The notes: generated from the sequence alone by a model not told the origin. Positions 1 through 7,840 are shown, numbered from the stretch's first letter. The stretch: 14,311 nt of DNA from Verrucomicrobiota bacterium (GCA_022709995.1 JAKLHU010000005.1:1-14311), one strand, 5' to 3'. Numbers and translations: made by a program.

Positions 1-125
1 CCCGGATTTCAAATGCACGAAACTCGGCTGTGACCGATTGGCCTAAAAACGACAACGGCGCCCATCGGTGATTCAAAACAAGGCGGTTATGACACGGAAA
101 TCATCCGGAAAATCGCGGGGTCGGT

Positions 126-1121
126 TCACATCACCTTGAATTTGGGCAGGTCCTGGATGTCGACCAGGCCGGTCAGGCGGCCGTTGTCGTCGACGACGAG
201 GATGTCGTCGATCTTGCGTTTTTCCAGCAGTTTCATGATTTCGACGGCGAGGCAGTTTTCGTTGATGGCGATGGGGTTGGGGGTCATCACCGATTCGATG
301 GGGGCATCGAGGACAGCGGTGTCGCGGGTGATCTGGCGGCGGAAGTCGCCGTCGGTGAAAATGCCGAGGAGGGCGTCGTTGTCGTCGACGACGGCGACGG
401 CGCCGCTGCGGGCGTTGGTCATGGCCAGCAGGCCATCGCGGACCGGGGTGCCGGGGGTCACCCGGGGGGCGTGCTGGCCGGTGCGCATGCAGTCCTTGAC
501 GGTCAGGGTGATGCTGCGGCCGATGGCGCCGGCCGGATGCAATTTGGCGTAGTCGTCCAGACCGAAGCGCCGGCAATGCAGCAGGGTCATGGCGAGGGCG
601 TCGCCGAGGGCGGCCAAAGCCGTCGTGGTCGTGGTCGGCGCCAGGTTGAACGGGCAGGCTTCGCGTGGGACCGGCATGGGTACGACCAGGTCGGCGACCT
701 CGCCCAGGCGGGAATCAGCCTTGCCGGTGACGGCCACGATGGCAATGCCCAGGCGTTTCACCGCCGGGAGCATGGCCAGCAGTTCGTCGGTCTCGCCGCT
801 ATAGCTGACGGCCAGCAGCAGGTCCTGGCGGGAGACCACGCCCAGGTCGCCGTGCATGGCCTCCACCGGGTGCAGAAACATGGCCTGCGAGCCGGTGCTC
901 GACAAGGTCGCGGCGATTTTCTTGCTGATATGGCCGCTTTTGCCGACGCCGCAGAGGACGAGCTTGCCGCCGTCGCGGAGGGTGTTGAGGCAGCGTTCCA
1001 CCAGTTCGACGTAGGGTTCGCCCAGGCCGTCGCGGATGGCTTTCAGACCCTCGATTTCGATGTCAATGACTTCGGTGGCGCGGTGCAGAATGGCCTGGCG
1101 GTCCGGACGGCTGGTTTGCAT
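126..1121 (-). CDS. kdsD: Arabinose-5-phosphate isomerase, SIS plus two CBS domains
   Basis: Interconverts D-ribulose 5-phosphate and D-arabinose 5-phosphate, the first step towards Kdo for lipopolysaccharide, in the cytoplasm. The protein has 331 residues, the usual size for the family. A SIS domain spans about residues 40-180, with GVGKSG at 58-63, SYSGET at 106-111 and the ACPFNLAPT stretch at 155-163. The HPAGAIGR segment (195-202) leads into two CBS repeats (about 208-265 and 275-331). I chose ATG at 1121 over an in-frame TTG at 1127 because AGGT lies 9 nt upstream of the ATG but only 3 nt from the TTG. It lies 315 bp downstream of the URO-D operon on the same strand. No kdsC, kdsA or kdsB is adjacent. 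The isomerase call is secure; a GutQ-like paralogue with the same activity cannot be excluded. Confidence 0.93.
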   Translation of the reverse strand: MQTSRPDRQAILHRATEVIDIEIEGLKAIRDGLGEPYVELVERCLNTLRDGGKLVLCGVGKSGHISKKIAATLSSTGSQAMFLHPVEAMHGDLGVVSRQDLLLAVSYSGETDELLAMLPAVKRLGIAIVAVTGKADSRLGEVADLVVPMPVPREACPFNLAPTTTTTALAALGDALAMTLLHCRRFGLDDYAKLHPAGAIGRSITLTVKDCMRTGQHAPRVTPGTPVRDGLLAMTNARSGAVAVVDDNDALLGIFTDGDFRRQITRDTAVLDAPIESVMTPNPIAINENCLAVEIMKLLEKRKIDDILVVDDNGRLTGLVDIQDLPKFKVM

Positions 1122-1436
1122 TTTCAAGTTACCTGGTCAAGAGGAAAGCGGAATACGTGCAAAGTGATGGGTGAGGACGATGACGGCTTAACGTAATGCC
1201 TGATTCCGGTTCGGCAAACGTTTTGACCGCGGAATGACGCTGGGGCAGCAATCGGTCAGCCATGGCATTTGGCGGCGGTAGTGGCCTGGCGCGCCAAGGT
1301 GTCGCCTCCGGCCCTGAAGCGCCCAAGCGTTGACTCCTCAAGTGCTCAGTTATCAATGGCTGACCGCTTACCTGGGGGAGCGGCCGCTGGACCTGGGTCG
1401 TGGCGGCCCTTGGGCCGGCCGGCCGGCCGCGGTGGT
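1122..1436. other. Intergenic gap between the URO-D operon and kdsD
   Basis: A 315-bp gap with no convincing gene. Frames that stay open here are antisense or off-frame, have arginine/proline-rich translations and resemble nothing. The segment nearest the URO-D stop is a GC-rich inverted repeat, annotated separately. I see no clear sigma-70 promoter for kdsD on the minus strand, so kdsD could be read through from the URO-D operon or use an unrecognised promoter. Confidence 0.4.
1404..1428 (-). terminator. GC-rich inverted repeat after the URO-D operon
   Basis: Eight bases past the stop codon of the last URO-D gene lies (GGCC)x4 at 1413-1428. It overlaps the 6-bp inverted repeat CGGCCC-TT-GGGCCG at 1404-1417. 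It can fold into a very stable hairpin, but no T tract follows on either strand. It may be a structured mRNA 3' end or an imperfect terminator rather than a classical intrinsic one. Confidence 0.35.
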
Positions 1437-2522
1437 TCAGGCATAGGCGCCCAGCTGGCGGCCCAGGCGCAGGAAATAGTCGTAGGTCTCGTACTCGGTG
1501 GATTCGGGGATGGAGTGGTCGCTGTGGAAGATGAAGCCGTTGCCGGCCTTGACGATCGGGATTTTGCTTTCCAGCTCGCGCCGGATGGCCGGCAGGTCGT
1601 TGTTGGCGACGGGGCGGACGTCGAGTCCGCCCATGAGGGCGATGTCGCGGCCGAATTGGCGGTAGATGCGGAGCAGGTCCATGCCGGCCTTGATTTCCAT
1701 GGCCTGCAGGCAGTCGATGCCGGCTTTGATCATGTCCGGCAGCAGGGGTTCGACAAAGCCGCAGGAATGCATGATGACGGGCAGGCCCTGGGCGTGGGCG
1801 AAGTCGATGGTCTTGCGGTGGGCCGGGTAGATGATTTCGCGGTACATGGCCGGCGACATGAAGGGCCGGCCGCGGAAGCCCATGTCCTCGAAGAACCAGA
1901 TGCCGTCGGGCTTGCCGGCGGCGGCGAACAGTTCTTCGAACAGGCCGATGAGGAGGTCCGCGTAGGTATTGGCCATGTCCTTCACCCACTCCGGGTCGAG
2001 GGCCATGCCGATCAGCATGTTTTCGTGTCCGGCAATGGGGTGGATGGCTTCGAAGACGTTGACGCCGCCCCAGCAGAAGAAGCGCTGCTGCTGGCGGGCG
2101 CGGTCGCGGGCCTGGACGTAGGCGTCGGTCTGCACGCGGCTGCGGCCGGGCGTCAGGAACGGCTTGGCTTTCTCCAGCCAGTCGGCGCGGTCTTTGATGG
2201 CGTAGTTGAGGTGTTCCGGGGTGGAGGCGTGTTTTTTGTGCCGGCGCATGGTGGCGCCGTTGCCATTGAGGGTCGTGATCGTGTCCTCATCCTCGGCCAG
2301 GACCTGGTCGGCGGCCTCCGGGTTGATCATCAGTTTGAACGGCCAGCAGACCGCGAAGTCGAGGCCGAAGTGCTCGGTGGCCGAGACGCCGTCGGGCATT
2401 TTCCCCTTGGCGACCCAGTTGGCGACGGTGAAGCTCCAGAAGCTCTCCATGGCGCCGATGTGGTCGACGGGCTGGCGCCGCAGTTGACGGGAAATGCGTT
2501 CGATGCTGGTTAATTCCTGCAT
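1437..2522 (-). CDS. URO-D superfamily protein with HxCG motif (URO-D 1)
   Basis: A 361-residue member of the URO-D/cobalamin-dependent methyltransferase (MtaA/MtbA/CmuA) fold. It is not a true HemE: the N-terminal RQAGR-type substrate loop is absent. Visible landmarks are FEDMGF (211-216), HSCG at 252-255, GGLD at 298-301 and FHSDHSIP at 332-339. HxC is the zinc motif used by corrinoid-linked methyltransferases of this superfamily. The expected distal Cys seems to be replaced by the His-rich HSDH segment, so zinc binding is an inference. ATG 2522 has GGAG about 5 nt upstream. It is the third and last gene of the operon, 19 bp after URO-D 2. The substrate is unknown; methyl transfer or demethylation is a superfamily-level guess, and no corrinoid protein is encoded in the window. 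Confidence 0.85.
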   Translation of the reverse strand: MQELTSIERISRQLRRQPVDHIGAMESFWSFTVANWVAKGKMPDGVSATEHFGLDFAVCWPFKLMINPEAADQVLAEDEDTITTLNGNGATMRRHKKHASTPEHLNYAIKDRADWLEKAKPFLTPGRSRVQTDAYVQARDRARQQQRFFCWGGVNVFEAIHPIAGHENMLIGMALDPEWVKDMANTYADLLIGLFEELFAAAGKPDGIWFFEDMGFRGRPFMSPAMYREIIYPAHRKTIDFAHAQGLPVIMHSCGFVEPLLPDMIKAGIDCLQAMEIKAGMDLLRIYRQFGRDIALMGGLDVRPVANNDLPAIRRELESKIPIVKAGNGFIFHSDHSIPESTEYETYDYFLRLGRQLGAYA

Positions 2523-2541
2523 GCGGGCTCCGGGGTTTGGA

Positions 2542-3594
2542 TTAACGCGCTGTCGTTGACCAATGTTGTTTCAAGTAATTGATGTAGTTCTGGCAGATGT
2601 CGGCCGGGATGTTGGGCGGCATGTGATTGCCGACCGACCAGATGAGCCCGGCGCATTGCGGCGCCAGGGCCAGGGTGGCGTCGATTTCGGCTTGGACCTG
2701 CTCCCAGGTCCCGAAAGTCATGGTCCGGCAGTCGACGGCGCTGCCGACCAGGCAGTGGGTGCGGCCGTAGTGACGGACGACCCAGGCGAAGTCGTTGCTG
2801 GGTTCGAAGATGAAGCCGTCGGCGCCGGCGCGGGCCAGGTCGGGCATGAACATGGTGTAGGTGCCATCGCTGCAGAAGAGGACTTTTTTGCCGGCCTGGT
2901 GAAGCACGCGCCACATGTCGGCGTAGAGGGGGATGATTACCTCGCGGTAGATGGCGGGATGCATGAACGGCCCGCTGGTCCAGACGAAGTCGTCATGCTG
3001 GATGAACACCTCGCAGGGCGATTCCGCCTGGGCCTGGACGTAGTGGAGGGTATAGCGCCCGAACCGGCGCAGGACTTCGGCGAAGCGTTCGGCGTCGGCG
3101 GCGGCGAGCAGGAGCATGTCCCAGCCGAAGGCCTGGATGCATCCGGAGATGACGGTCTTGTAATAGCCCCCGGTGCAGAGCTGGTCGGCGAAGAAGTCCT
3201 GGCGGGAGGTGAAGCTGTTCCGGTAGTAGCTGACCAGTTCCGCGTGGGTTTGCCGGCCGTATTCCCGGGCCGGGTCGAAGGCGTAGACCTCCTCGACGTC
3301 GGTGAACGGGCAGGGCTTTGGCTCCCGGCGGTCGCTGCCGTCGGCGGCGTAGTCGGCGTGGCCCATGTCGGTGGTACGGCCGAGCTTGGTCCAGGCGATG
3401 CAGTCGTCGGTGTTGAAGAGAAAATCGATGTCCCACAACTGCAGGAATTGGCGGATGTCTTCCCGGCTGCGGCTGTAGTTGGGAATCACCCGGGCGAGCA
3501 GCTCGTGGTGATAGTTCATGACCGAGTATTCGGTGTGCGCCGGCCGTGGATTCGGCCGGAGATGGACGGCGTTGAGGGCGAGTTGGCGGCTCAT
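2542..3594 (-). CDS. Divergent URO-D superfamily protein (URO-D 2)
   Basis: A 350-residue URO-D-fold protein. Recognisable positions are the N-terminal LRPNPRPAHTEY segment (12-23), which matches the usual 'R.PH.EY' opening of the family, HDDFVW (200-205), the FCSDG strand end (240-244) where URO-D 1 has HSCG, FIFEPSND (261-268) and VGNHMPPNIP (321-330). The His of the HxC zinc motif is replaced by Phe, while Cys 241 is kept, so metal ligation must differ from URO-D 1. ATG 3594 is preferred over ATG 3519 because the family-conserved opening lies upstream of the latter; its Shine-Dalgarno is weak (GGGA). The frame stays open further upstream only as an off-frame shadow of URO-D 3. It is the second gene of the operon. 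The function is not known. Confidence 0.83.
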   Translation of the reverse strand: MSRQLALNAVHLRPNPRPAHTEYSVMNYHHELLARVIPNYSRSREDIRQFLQLWDIDFLFNTDDCIAWTKLGRTTDMGHADYAADGSDRREPKPCPFTDVEEVYAFDPAREYGRQTHAELVSYYRNSFTSRQDFFADQLCTGGYYKTVISGCIQAFGWDMLLLAAADAERFAEVLRRFGRYTLHYVQAQAESPCEVFIQHDDFVWTSGPFMHPAIYREVIIPLYADMWRVLHQAGKKVLFCSDGTYTMFMPDLARAGADGFIFEPSNDFAWVVRHYGRTHCLVGSAVDCRTMTFGTWEQVQAEIDATLALAPQCAGLIWSVGNHMPPNIPADICQNYINYLKQHWSTTAR

Positions 3595-3632
3595 GCGCAG
3601 GGTCCCGGTTGATGGGTGATTGGGATGCTTTT

Positions 3633-4880
3633 TCAGTAGCCCTGGACGACTTTTTGCGCCATCTCGGCCCATTGCCAGAGCCGTCGCGGGGCATTCCCGA
3701 CCGTGCTGATGTCCTTCAAGATGATTTCCGTATTGACTCCCCGGAGCACGTCGAGGCTGCGGCGCAGCTGTTTTTCGGCTTCGGCCAGCGGGAACGAGTC
3801 GCCGGCCAGGAAGGCCGGATTGGGCTTCAGGCTGACCACGTAGTCGCGCCCGGTCTGCTCGACCATCTTCTCCAGGTCGCACCACGGGCTGGCGGAAATC
3901 TTGCGCAGGTTTTTGATGGAGCGCAGGATGCCGATCTTGTTGTGCAAAGCTTCGCAGCAGCCGTAGTAGGTCAGGCCGAATTGCTCCAGCCATTCGCGTT
4001 CATAGCGGAGGGCGAATTCCTCGTGCATGGCCGGGCTGACGTCGTTGAAAATCTGCGCCATGGCCCGGCCCCACTGATGGCGGGGTTGGACGCGTTCGCC
4101 GGGTTTGGCCTTGGGCAGGTCGCGGGAGCGGCCGTAGCCGCCGGAGCCGGCCGGATAGACGCCGTCCGGCACGGTCAGCAGGTGCAGCTCGGCGAACTGC
4201 CGGTAGGCGCTTTGGAAGGCGTCGAGCAGGCGGCGGAGCACGCGGTGGACCAGCTCCGGCTCGTCAACCAGGGCCAGGAGCGCTTCGTCGACGCGCCAGC
4301 GCATGATGATCCAGTCCCAGAGGGCGACGGTCATGGTGGAGATGCCGCCGAACCGGATGTCGAGCAGGTCGCCGAAGGCCGCGGCCGCGGTTTCCGCATA
4401 TTCGGCCGTCAAGGCGGTGTCGACGGCGATTTTCGGGATGGTGATTTTATCGGCGTCGGCGAGGGTGCGGAATTGCGTCACATAGCCGTGGGAGGAGATG
4501 TCGCCCTGGTTTTGGGGGATGGTGTTGTCCTCGATGATGGGGAGGCCGAAATTGGCATACGGTTTGAGGACGACCGGCCGGTAGAAGACCGGTTCGATGA
4601 CCATGTCGAGCGGCAAGTGACGCCACTGGTAGAGGGTGCGGCGGAAGCTGAGCTCGACGGCGCGCGGTACGGACTCGACGCAGGTGAGCTGCAGTTCCTT
4701 CTCGGCGGCTAATTCCTTCCAGCAGATTTCGATGCACATCAGCAGCGGCCGGACGCCGGTCTCGCGGTCGTTCAGGCGCTGCCAGAGGTCGGTTTTGGTC
4801 TGGTGGATGGGCAGCGCGGCCACTTCGGCCATTTCGCCAGCCAGGCGCCGCAGGCATTCCCGGTCATGACTCGTGAGCAT
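3633..4880 (-). CDS. Large URO-D-like protein with YGCCE motif (URO-D 3)
   Basis: A 415-residue protein of the long URO-D-like group that I associate with Lentisphaerota. Landmarks are RPVVLKP (101-107), WDWIIMRW (188-195), YGCCE at 306-310, the NLRKISASPWCD segment (324-335), a KPNP turn (352-355) and a C-terminal EIILKD strand (385-390). The adjacent Cys pair before Glu 310 occupies the place where URO-D 1 has HSCG, so a third kind of metal or substrate site is likely. The start is ATG 4880: AGGAGG lies 8 nt upstream, and the longer GTG frame start (4889) falls inside that ribosome-binding site. It is the first gene of the operon; URO-D 2 follows after 38 bp. The substrate is unknown. Confidence 0.83.
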   Translation of the reverse strand: MLTSHDRECLRRLAGEMAEVAALPIHQTKTDLWQRLNDRETGVRPLLMCIEICWKELAAEKELQLTCVESVPRAVELSFRRTLYQWRHLPLDMVIEPVFYRPVVLKPYANFGLPIIEDNTIPQNQGDISSHGYVTQFRTLADADKITIPKIAVDTALTAEYAETAAAAFGDLLDIRFGGISTMTVALWDWIIMRWRVDEALLALVDEPELVHRVLRRLLDAFQSAYRQFAELHLLTVPDGVYPAGSGGYGRSRDLPKAKPGERVQPRHQWGRAMAQIFNDVSPAMHEEFALRYEREWLEQFGLTYYGCCEALHNKIGILRSIKNLRKISASPWCDLEKMVEQTGRDYVVSLKPNPAFLAGDSFPLAEAEKQLRRSLDVLRGVNTEIILKDISTVGNAPRRLWQWAEMAQKVVQGY

Positions 4881-4888
4881 GGTGGTCA

Positions 4889-4894
4889 CCTCCT
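4889..4894 (-). promoter_or_regulatory. Ribosome-binding site fixing the URO-D 3 start
   Basis: A perfect AGGAGG on the minus strand, 8 nt before ATG 4880. It overlaps the in-frame GTG at 4889-4887, which rules that GTG out as the start. It is the strongest Shine-Dalgarno in the window, suggesting high expression of the URO-D operon. Confidence 0.75.
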
Positions 4895-4947
4895 GCCGCC
4901 AAGGTGAAGCCGGCCGCCGGAGAAGCGACCGGGCCGGGGCGGTTTCT

Positions 4948-4975
4948 TTGTTTTTGCGTCTTTGGAATATATATT
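4948..4975 (+). promoter_or_regulatory. Candidate promoter for the surA-tsaE-tatD operon
   Basis: TTGTTT (4948-4953), a 16-bp spacer and TATATT (4970-4975) lie about 65 nt ahead of the foldase start. The -10 sits in AATATATATT (4966-4975), a perfect 10-bp palindrome that reads identically on the minus strand. There a weaker TATATT with ATTTTG 17 bp upstream could serve the divergent URO-D operon. It is the only strongly AT-rich stretch in this neighbourhood. Confidence 0.45.
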
Positions 4976-5041
4976 AGTGCGCAGACGGCAAAATGCGAGA
5001 GAACACGATGGATTTGTTTTTCCCCCCGAAAGGCTGGCACT

Positions 5042-6007
5042 ATGACCATATGGCGTGGATTGTTGCTTGGATTGACCCTGGTAGTCACGACGCTGGTGCG
5101 TGGCCAGGTCGAATATGGCGATTCTCTGCTGGCCGTCGTCGGCGACAAGGTGATTACGGCGCATGAAATCATGGAAATGGCGCAGCCGGAGGAAATGCAG
5201 CTGCGGCGTACCTACAGCGGCGAGAAACTGCTCGACCAGCTGGTCGCCGTTCGCAAGAAGGCGTTGAATGCGATGATTGAACGCGAGCTGATCTATCTTG
5301 AATTCCAGAAATTGCAGGCGAAGGTTCCGACGGCGTATTTGCAGGACCGTCTCAATCAAGTTATCACCAACGCCGCCGGCGGTAACATTGCCAAATTCGA
5401 AGAGCAGCTGCATGCCCAGGGCATGACCATCACGGAGTTCCGCGACCGTCTGCACAAGGACATTGCGGTCGAACTGCTGACCCGCGACCGGATTTCCCGG
5501 GGCAACATTGTGACCGACCACGACGTGGAGAAGCATTTCGAGGCGCAGAAGTCGTCCATGACGACGCCGGCCCGCCATCATCTGGCCATCATCCAGATAC
5601 TGAAGAATGGCCGGCATGCCGGCCGCGTGGAAGAAGTCTGCCGCGAGATCAAAACGCAGCTGGCGGCCGGAACCGCCTTTGCCGAGCTGGCGGGCAAGTA
5701 TTCCGAGGGGCCGGGCGCGGACCAGGGCGGCGACCAGGGCTGGTTCACGGATATGAACCAGAAGCTGGCGGAAGTCGTCAAGGCGATGGCGGCCGGCCAG
5801 GCAACGTCGGAACCGGTGGAAATCGGCTCGAGCTACTATTTTATCCATGTTCTGGCCGTGGATGCCGGCGGCACGCCGGCGCTCACCGACGAACTCCGGG
5901 AGCAGATACGGCGGCAGCTGGAGAAGCAGGAGGAGGATCGCCGCTACGCCGAGTTCATCCGTGAGCTCTACATGAAGTATCCGGTTCGGCGGATGGAAGG
6001 CCTGTGA
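5042..6007 (+). CDS. SurA/PpiC-type periplasmic peptidyl-prolyl isomerase
   Basis: A chaperone and cis-trans prolyl isomerase for exported, probably outer-membrane, proteins. The 321-residue protein starts with a short cleavable-type signal (MTIWRGL, hydrophobic to about residue 19, with likely processing near RG/QVEYG). A SurA N-terminal-like region follows (about 27-160, with DSLLAVVGDKVIT at its start), then one parvulin domain at about 176-275 (HHLAIIQIL, then FAELAGKYSEGPGADQGGDQGWF). A basic helix forms the C terminus. E. coli SurA has two parvulin domains; this has one. ATG 5042 is preferred because it begins the signal peptide and has GAAAGG about 8 nt upstream; an in-frame start at 4904 would add 46 implausible residues. 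It is the first gene of a three-gene operon, diverging from the URO-D genes. Confidence 0.88.
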   Translation: MTIWRGLLLGLTLVVTTLVRGQVEYGDSLLAVVGDKVITAHEIMEMAQPEEMQLRRTYSGEKLLDQLVAVRKKALNAMIERELIYLEFQKLQAKVPTAYLQDRLNQVITNAAGGNIAKFEEQLHAQGMTITEFRDRLHKDIAVELLTRDRISRGNIVTDHDVEKHFEAQKSSMTTPARHHLAIIQILKNGRHAGRVEEVCREIKTQLAAGTAFAELAGKYSEGPGADQGGDQGWFTDMNQKLAEVVKAMAAGQATSEPVEIGSSYYFIHVLAVDAGGTPALTDELREQIRRQLEKQEEDRRYAEFIRELYMKYPVRRMEGL

Positions 6008-6072
6008 GGCCAAGGCGCTGGTCCGGCGGCCGTCGGCTCGGCGCGGGGAGGGAAGGGGAGAGCCGCGCATCC

Positions 6073-6522
6073 ATGCAGATCAGCAGCCATAGTGAAGAAG
6101 AGACGTTGGGCCTTGGGATGGCCTTGGCGAGGTTGGTTCGTCCCGGCATGGTGGTGGCGCTCCACGGCGACCTCGGGGCCGGCAAGACGGTGTTGAGTCG
6201 CGGGGTGGCGCGCGGTCTGGGCATCACCGAGCCGGTGACCAGCCCGACCTTCACCGTCGTCCAGGAATACCGGGTCCCCGGCGGCATCTGGTTCTACCAC
6301 CTCGATATGTATAGAATCACAGATGAGCAGGCGGCGCTGGCGTTCGGCATTGAGGACTACCTGTTCGCCGCCAACGCGATTGCCCTGGTCGAATGGCCGG
6401 AGCGGATTGCCGGCCTGCTGCGAACCGGGGCGGTGGTGGACATCACCTTGATTCATGCCGGGGAAGACCGGCGCTGGCTGGAACTGCCGGATGACATCGG
6501 CGCTCGCTTGGCGCGCGCCTGA
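6073..6522 (+). CDS. tsaE: tRNA t6A37 biosynthesis ATPase TsaE
   Basis: The ATPase partner of TsaB/TsaD in making N6-threonylcarbamoyladenosine at tRNA position 37. The protein has 149 residues, as expected for the family. It shows a Walker A motif GDLGAGKT (32-39), the switch-like SPTF (57-60), HLDMYR (77-82) and EWPER (107-111), the full family signature. ATG 6073 begins the recognised domain and has a purine-rich GGGGAG about 13 nt upstream. A GTG at 6004 overlaps the previous stop but would add 23 Arg/Gly-rich residues. It lies 65 bp after the foldase gene and 71 bp before tatD. tsaB and tsaD are not in the window. Confidence 0.93.
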   Translation: MQISSHSEEETLGLGMALARLVRPGMVVALHGDLGAGKTVLSRGVARGLGITEPVTSPTFTVVQEYRVPGGIWFYHLDMYRITDEQAALAFGIEDYLFAANAIALVEWPERIAGLLRTGAVVDITLIHAGEDRRWLELPDDIGARLARA

Positions 6523-6593
6523 CTCCCCGGTCGGCGCCGGTCGTGCGAACGGGGCATCGCCGCCGCCAGAAAAGGCGAGTGGCGGATAATCTC

Positions 6594-7421
6594 ATGACAC
6601 GGATTTTGATGACAACTGAAAGTCAGGGCAGGTCTTTGCTTTGGTTTGATACGCATTTGCATGTCAGTCCCGACGATGATTTCGAAGCCATGGTGGCGGC
6701 CGCCCGGGCGGCCGGGGTCGGGGGCTTTCTCGTCCAGGGGACGTCCTTGGACGATTGCGGGTCGACGGCTGCCCTGGGCGATCCGGCCCGGGGCATTTAT
6801 GCCGCGGCCGGGCTGCATCCCCACGTCGCCTCGTCGTTTGACGGCTTGTCGTTGTTTCGCGACCTGCTGGCGCGTCCGGCCGTCGTCGCCGTCGGCGAAA
6901 TCGGCCTGGACTATCACTACAATTTATCGCCGCCGGAACGCCAGCGGGAAGTTTTCGCCGTGTTTCTGGAGTTGGCGTCCGCGCTGGGCAAACCGGCCGT
7001 CATCCATTGTCGGGACGCGTATGCGGATTGCCGCCAGCTGGTTAGGGACCATTTGCGGCCGGGCATCCCGTTCATTATCCACAGTTTCACGGGGACTCCG
7101 GACGAGGCTGGGGAATGGCTGGGCATGGGCGCGATGCTGTCGATGAACGGCATGGTCACTTTCAACAAGGCGGTCAACATCCGCGAGGCGCTGGCCGTCA
7201 TCCCCGTGGAGCGGCTGCTGCTGGAGACGGATTCGCCGTACCTGGCGCCGGCGCCCTATCGCGGCCGGACCAATTGTCCGGCCTTCCTGCCCCTTGTCGG
7301 GCAGCGGGTGGCCAGGGAGAAGGGCCTGACGGCCGAGGCTCTTGCGGCCGTGACCACGGGCAACGCCTGTCGGCTCCTGAACGTCGAACTCCCGGCCATC
7401 GAGCCCGCAGGTATGAGCTGA
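6594..7421 (+). CDS. tatD: TatD-family metal-dependent DNase/hydrolase
   Basis: An amidohydrolase-fold enzyme of the TatD/YcfH/YjjV group; characterised members are Mg-dependent DNases and 3'-5' exonucleases. The 275 residues carry every family motif: FDTHLH (18-23), the metal Glu in GEIGLDY (101-107), IHCRDA (137-142), IHSFTG (162-167), ETDSPYL (211-217) and PYRGRTNCP (222-229; usual form PxRGkxNeP). Starts considered were GTG 6543, ATG 6594 and ATG 6609. I use 6594 because GGCGAG and GTGGCGGA precede it, but 6609 is also possible. YcfH, YjjV and TatD cannot be separated from sequence alone, so the symbol denotes the family. It is the last gene of the foldase-tsaE operon. Confidence 0.9.
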   Translation: MTRILMTTESQGRSLLWFDTHLHVSPDDDFEAMVAAARAAGVGGFLVQGTSLDDCGSTAALGDPARGIYAAAGLHPHVASSFDGLSLFRDLLARPAVVAVGEIGLDYHYNLSPPERQREVFAVFLELASALGKPAVIHCRDAYADCRQLVRDHLRPGIPFIIHSFTGTPDEAGEWLGMGAMLSMNGMVTFNKAVNIREALAVIPVERLLLETDSPYLAPAPYRGRTNCPAFLPLVGQRVAREKGLTAEALAAVTTGNACRLLNVELPAIEPAGMS

Positions 7422-7438
7422 ACAACCCAATCGCATAC

Positions 7439-7465
7439 AGGACGGATAGGGCGGATAGGACATGT
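7439..7465 (+). repeat. Left array of 9-nt repeats (AGGACGGAT type)
   Basis: Three consecutive 9-nt units, AGGACGGAT, AGGGCGGAT and AGGACATGT, start 17 bp after the tatD stop. The same unit reappears in reverse orientation at 7534-7590, so the two arrays face each other across about 68 bp. The ends GATAGGACATG (left) and CATTGTCCTATG (right) are complementary apart from one position, which would allow a long imperfect stem. Confidence 0.6.
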
Positions 7466-7533
7466 ACCCTTTGCTTGAGGGTTCGGTTTGGCTTTGGGGG
7501 ACTGCAATAACCCAAGTGCGTAGTCGTGCCATT

Positions 7534-7590
7534 GTCCTATGTGCCGTCTCATACGTCCCATTTGTCCCATTTGTCCCATATGTCCTATTA
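7534..7590 (-). repeat. Right array of 9-nt repeats, inverted
   Basis: On the plus strand the units are GTCCTATGT, a 3-nt break, GTCTCATAC, GTCCCATTT twice, GTCCCATAT and GTCCTATTA. The 9-nt period is exact except for the break after the first unit. Read on the minus strand the units are ATRGGACNN, the same consensus as the left array. No ORF of substance runs through it. The unit is far too short for CRISPR. I have an uncited impression that such GGGACATAT-like tracts recur in intergenic DNA of gut PVC bacteria. Confidence 0.65.
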
Positions 7591-7667
7591 CTCCGGCGGC
7601 AGTCTGAAGACTTGCCCGTCGGCGAGCATTGGTTTTGTTTGGCCCTGTCGTTCTCTGAATAGCACGT

Positions 7668-7695
7668 TTGAAAAAGTCTCTGGCGGCAGTATTAT
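7668..7695 (+). promoter_or_regulatory. Sigma-70-like promoter upstream of the MDR dehydrogenase
   Basis: TTGAAA (7668-7673), a 16-bp spacer and TATTAT (7690-7695). It predicts a leader of roughly 140 nt before ATG 7841. The rest of the 7422-7840 gap holds the 9-nt arrays and a weak ACCCT/AGGGT stem at about 7465-7481 that might end tatD transcription. I see no gene in it. Confidence 0.5.
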
Positions 7696-7840
7696 TAATG
7701 GTCACGGGTCAACGGGCGGCGACCGGTCCGGGAAGGGCGGTTTTGGGGCGAGGCGCCGGCCTCGGTGTCTGCGTGTATAGGAACGGCATGCCGCGAGCCA
7801 AGGTATGCGTTATTTCTTGATTAGCAGTGAAAGGACAGCA

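Noticed and set aside
1437..2522. True uroporphyrinogen decarboxylase (HemE)
   Set aside because: The N-terminal RQAGR-type substrate loop is missing, and three divergent paralogues are tandem; heme synthesis genes are absent.
471..3612. Long plus-strand frames (240-414 codons) opposite kdsD and the URO-D genes
   Set aside because: They are antisense to genes with clear domains, and their Ala/Gly/Val/Asp-rich translations match no family; typical GC-driven shadows.
2542..3993. Extended 483-codon version of URO-D 2
   Set aside because: The extra 133 codons are an off-frame reading of URO-D 3 with Arg/Pro-rich sequence; the family-like opening begins at 3594.
4881..4889. GTG 4889 as start of URO-D 3
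   Set aside because: The GTG lies inside AGGAGG, which is ideally spaced for the ATG nine bases downstream.
7534..7590. Possible CRISPR array
   Set aside because: The units are 9 nt, contiguous, without spacers, and there are no cas genes nearby.
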